Part shown: positions 63,301 through 64,000 of the stretch, one piece after another | Layout of the letters: every line of letters begins with the position of its first letter | Position numbering within the stretch: the stretch's first letter is position 1 | Source of the DNA: Lycocorax pyrrhopterus obiensis | Taxonomy: Eukaryota > Chordata > Aves > Passeriformes > Paradisaeidae | Reading direction: 5' to 3' | DNA length: 64,000 nucleotides | Assembly: GCA_014706295.1 (NCBI GenBank) | Contig: JACSVZ010000028.1 | Coordinates: forward strand, 1,282,263 to 1,346,262 | Made by a program: the position numbers and the translations under genes | The notes under the pieces: model-generated | Databases searched by the model: none | The model's input: only the letters and a program-made list of their open reading frames with translations | Told to the model about the DNA's origin: nothing

Positions 63301-64000
63301 CTAGTGAGTAAAAGTGTAGGAGCTTCAGGTGGAGTGTTCATTCCAAAATGTACAAAAAAACCATTTGTACATGAAAATGTTAAAAAACCGGGGACGTTTT
63401 AGGATGCTGTGACTACAAAATCGTCTCTGGGGATAAAGGTTCGGGGGGAGAAGGGGCTGAGGATTTTTGGTGTGGAAGAGAGGATTAGGGAGGTTCTGCT
63501 GGATGGGGTCTGGTGTCATTTGTCTGCCTGGAGCGGGGTCTGGCCCACGTGTTGGGGAGTGTTTGGGGTGACAATTTAATTGTTCCAGCCCTGAAGTGCT
63601 GCAGAGGATTTTGAGGAGCTCCAGAGACTCGTAAATGTCTTGATTTGGTGCTGCTGCTGTCGGGAGGTGAATTAAACCCCAGGAAAAAGGAGCTGGGAGC
63701 TTGGAAAGCTCCTGACCTCAAGGATTCCTGTGGGATTTGATGATCCCTGGGGATCCCTCCCAACCTGAGGGATTCTGTGCTGGGCTTGAGGGGTGTTCAC
63801 CTGGTGCCGCTCAGGATTTTTTGTGGGGGAGAACATCAGAGCCTGTGGGCTCCTCCAGAGCAGTTCCCCTTACCTGGAGCGTTCCCCAACCTCCCAAACC
63901 GTGGGAGAGGTGGGAAAGGACGGAAAGGTCGGGAAGAGGGTTCGAGGTGTGGAGTGTGGTTGTGACATGGGAGCTGCTGAGCTCCGTTCCAGGAGGGGCC
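60351..64000 (+). other. PGPEP1: PGPEP1 3' UTR and downstream flank
   Basis: AT-rich sequence with no second coding gene. The 3' UTR begins at 60351. No canonical AATAAA was found on the plus strand; ATTAAA variants occur near 63039, 63066 and 63672. In human, GDF15 follows PGPEP1, but no GDF15 exon is visible before 64000. Confidence 0.55.

Overview
The window is vertebrate genomic DNA, almost certainly from a bird. It holds many short 5'-truncated CR1 LINE 3' ends, compact introns, very GC-rich CpG promoters and minisatellites. Its order MPV17L2, RAB3A, PDE4C, JUND, LSM4, PGPEP1 is the order I know from human 19p13.11, which corresponds to the avian chromosome-28 microchromosome. Species cannot be fixed from sequence alone; the CR1 flavour looks neoavian or passerine. 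Exons were assembled by hand from splice signals, reading phase and family resemblance, and every recognised gene closes to a whole number of codons.

Layout. 1-8160: no recognisable gene, scattered CR1. 8252-13508 (+): DUS3L, 13 coding exons, 659 aa, with one GC-AG intron. 14768-16179 (+): MPV17L2, 5 exons, 196 aa, behind an unusual 30-bp repeat promoter. 18643-20100 (-): RAB3A, 4 coding exons, 220 aa, with a non-coding first exon near 21348. 23699-29608 (-): PDE4C, 14 shared exons plus two well supported alternative first exons and a third possible start near 31.4-31.9 kb. 33036-35364 (-): an unrecognised mucin-like single-pass membrane protein gene, where I expected human IQCN. 37337-38278 (-): intronless JUND, 313 aa. 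44259-49835 (-): LSM4, 138 aa. 50419-60350 (+): PGPEP1, 209 aa, sharing a bidirectional CpG promoter with LSM4. The rest, to 64000, is PGPEP1 3' UTR or flank.

The genes do not form a pathway. They are a conserved syntenic block: tRNA modification (DUS3L), mitochondrial inner membrane (MPV17L2), synaptic vesicle GTPase (RAB3A), cAMP hydrolysis (PDE4C), AP-1 transcription factor (JUND), Sm-like RNA processing (LSM4) and pyroglutamyl peptidase (PGPEP1). Several promoters (DUS3L, RAB3A, JUND) carry CRE or CRE-like TGACGTCA sites.

Most worth a second look: the mucin-like gene, including a C9 homopolymer that breaks its frame exactly in the membrane segment; the triple CCAAT 31-bp repeat in the LSM4/PGPEP1 promoter; the 30-bp start-codon-bearing repeat at MPV17L2; and the candidate extra PDE4C N-terminus.
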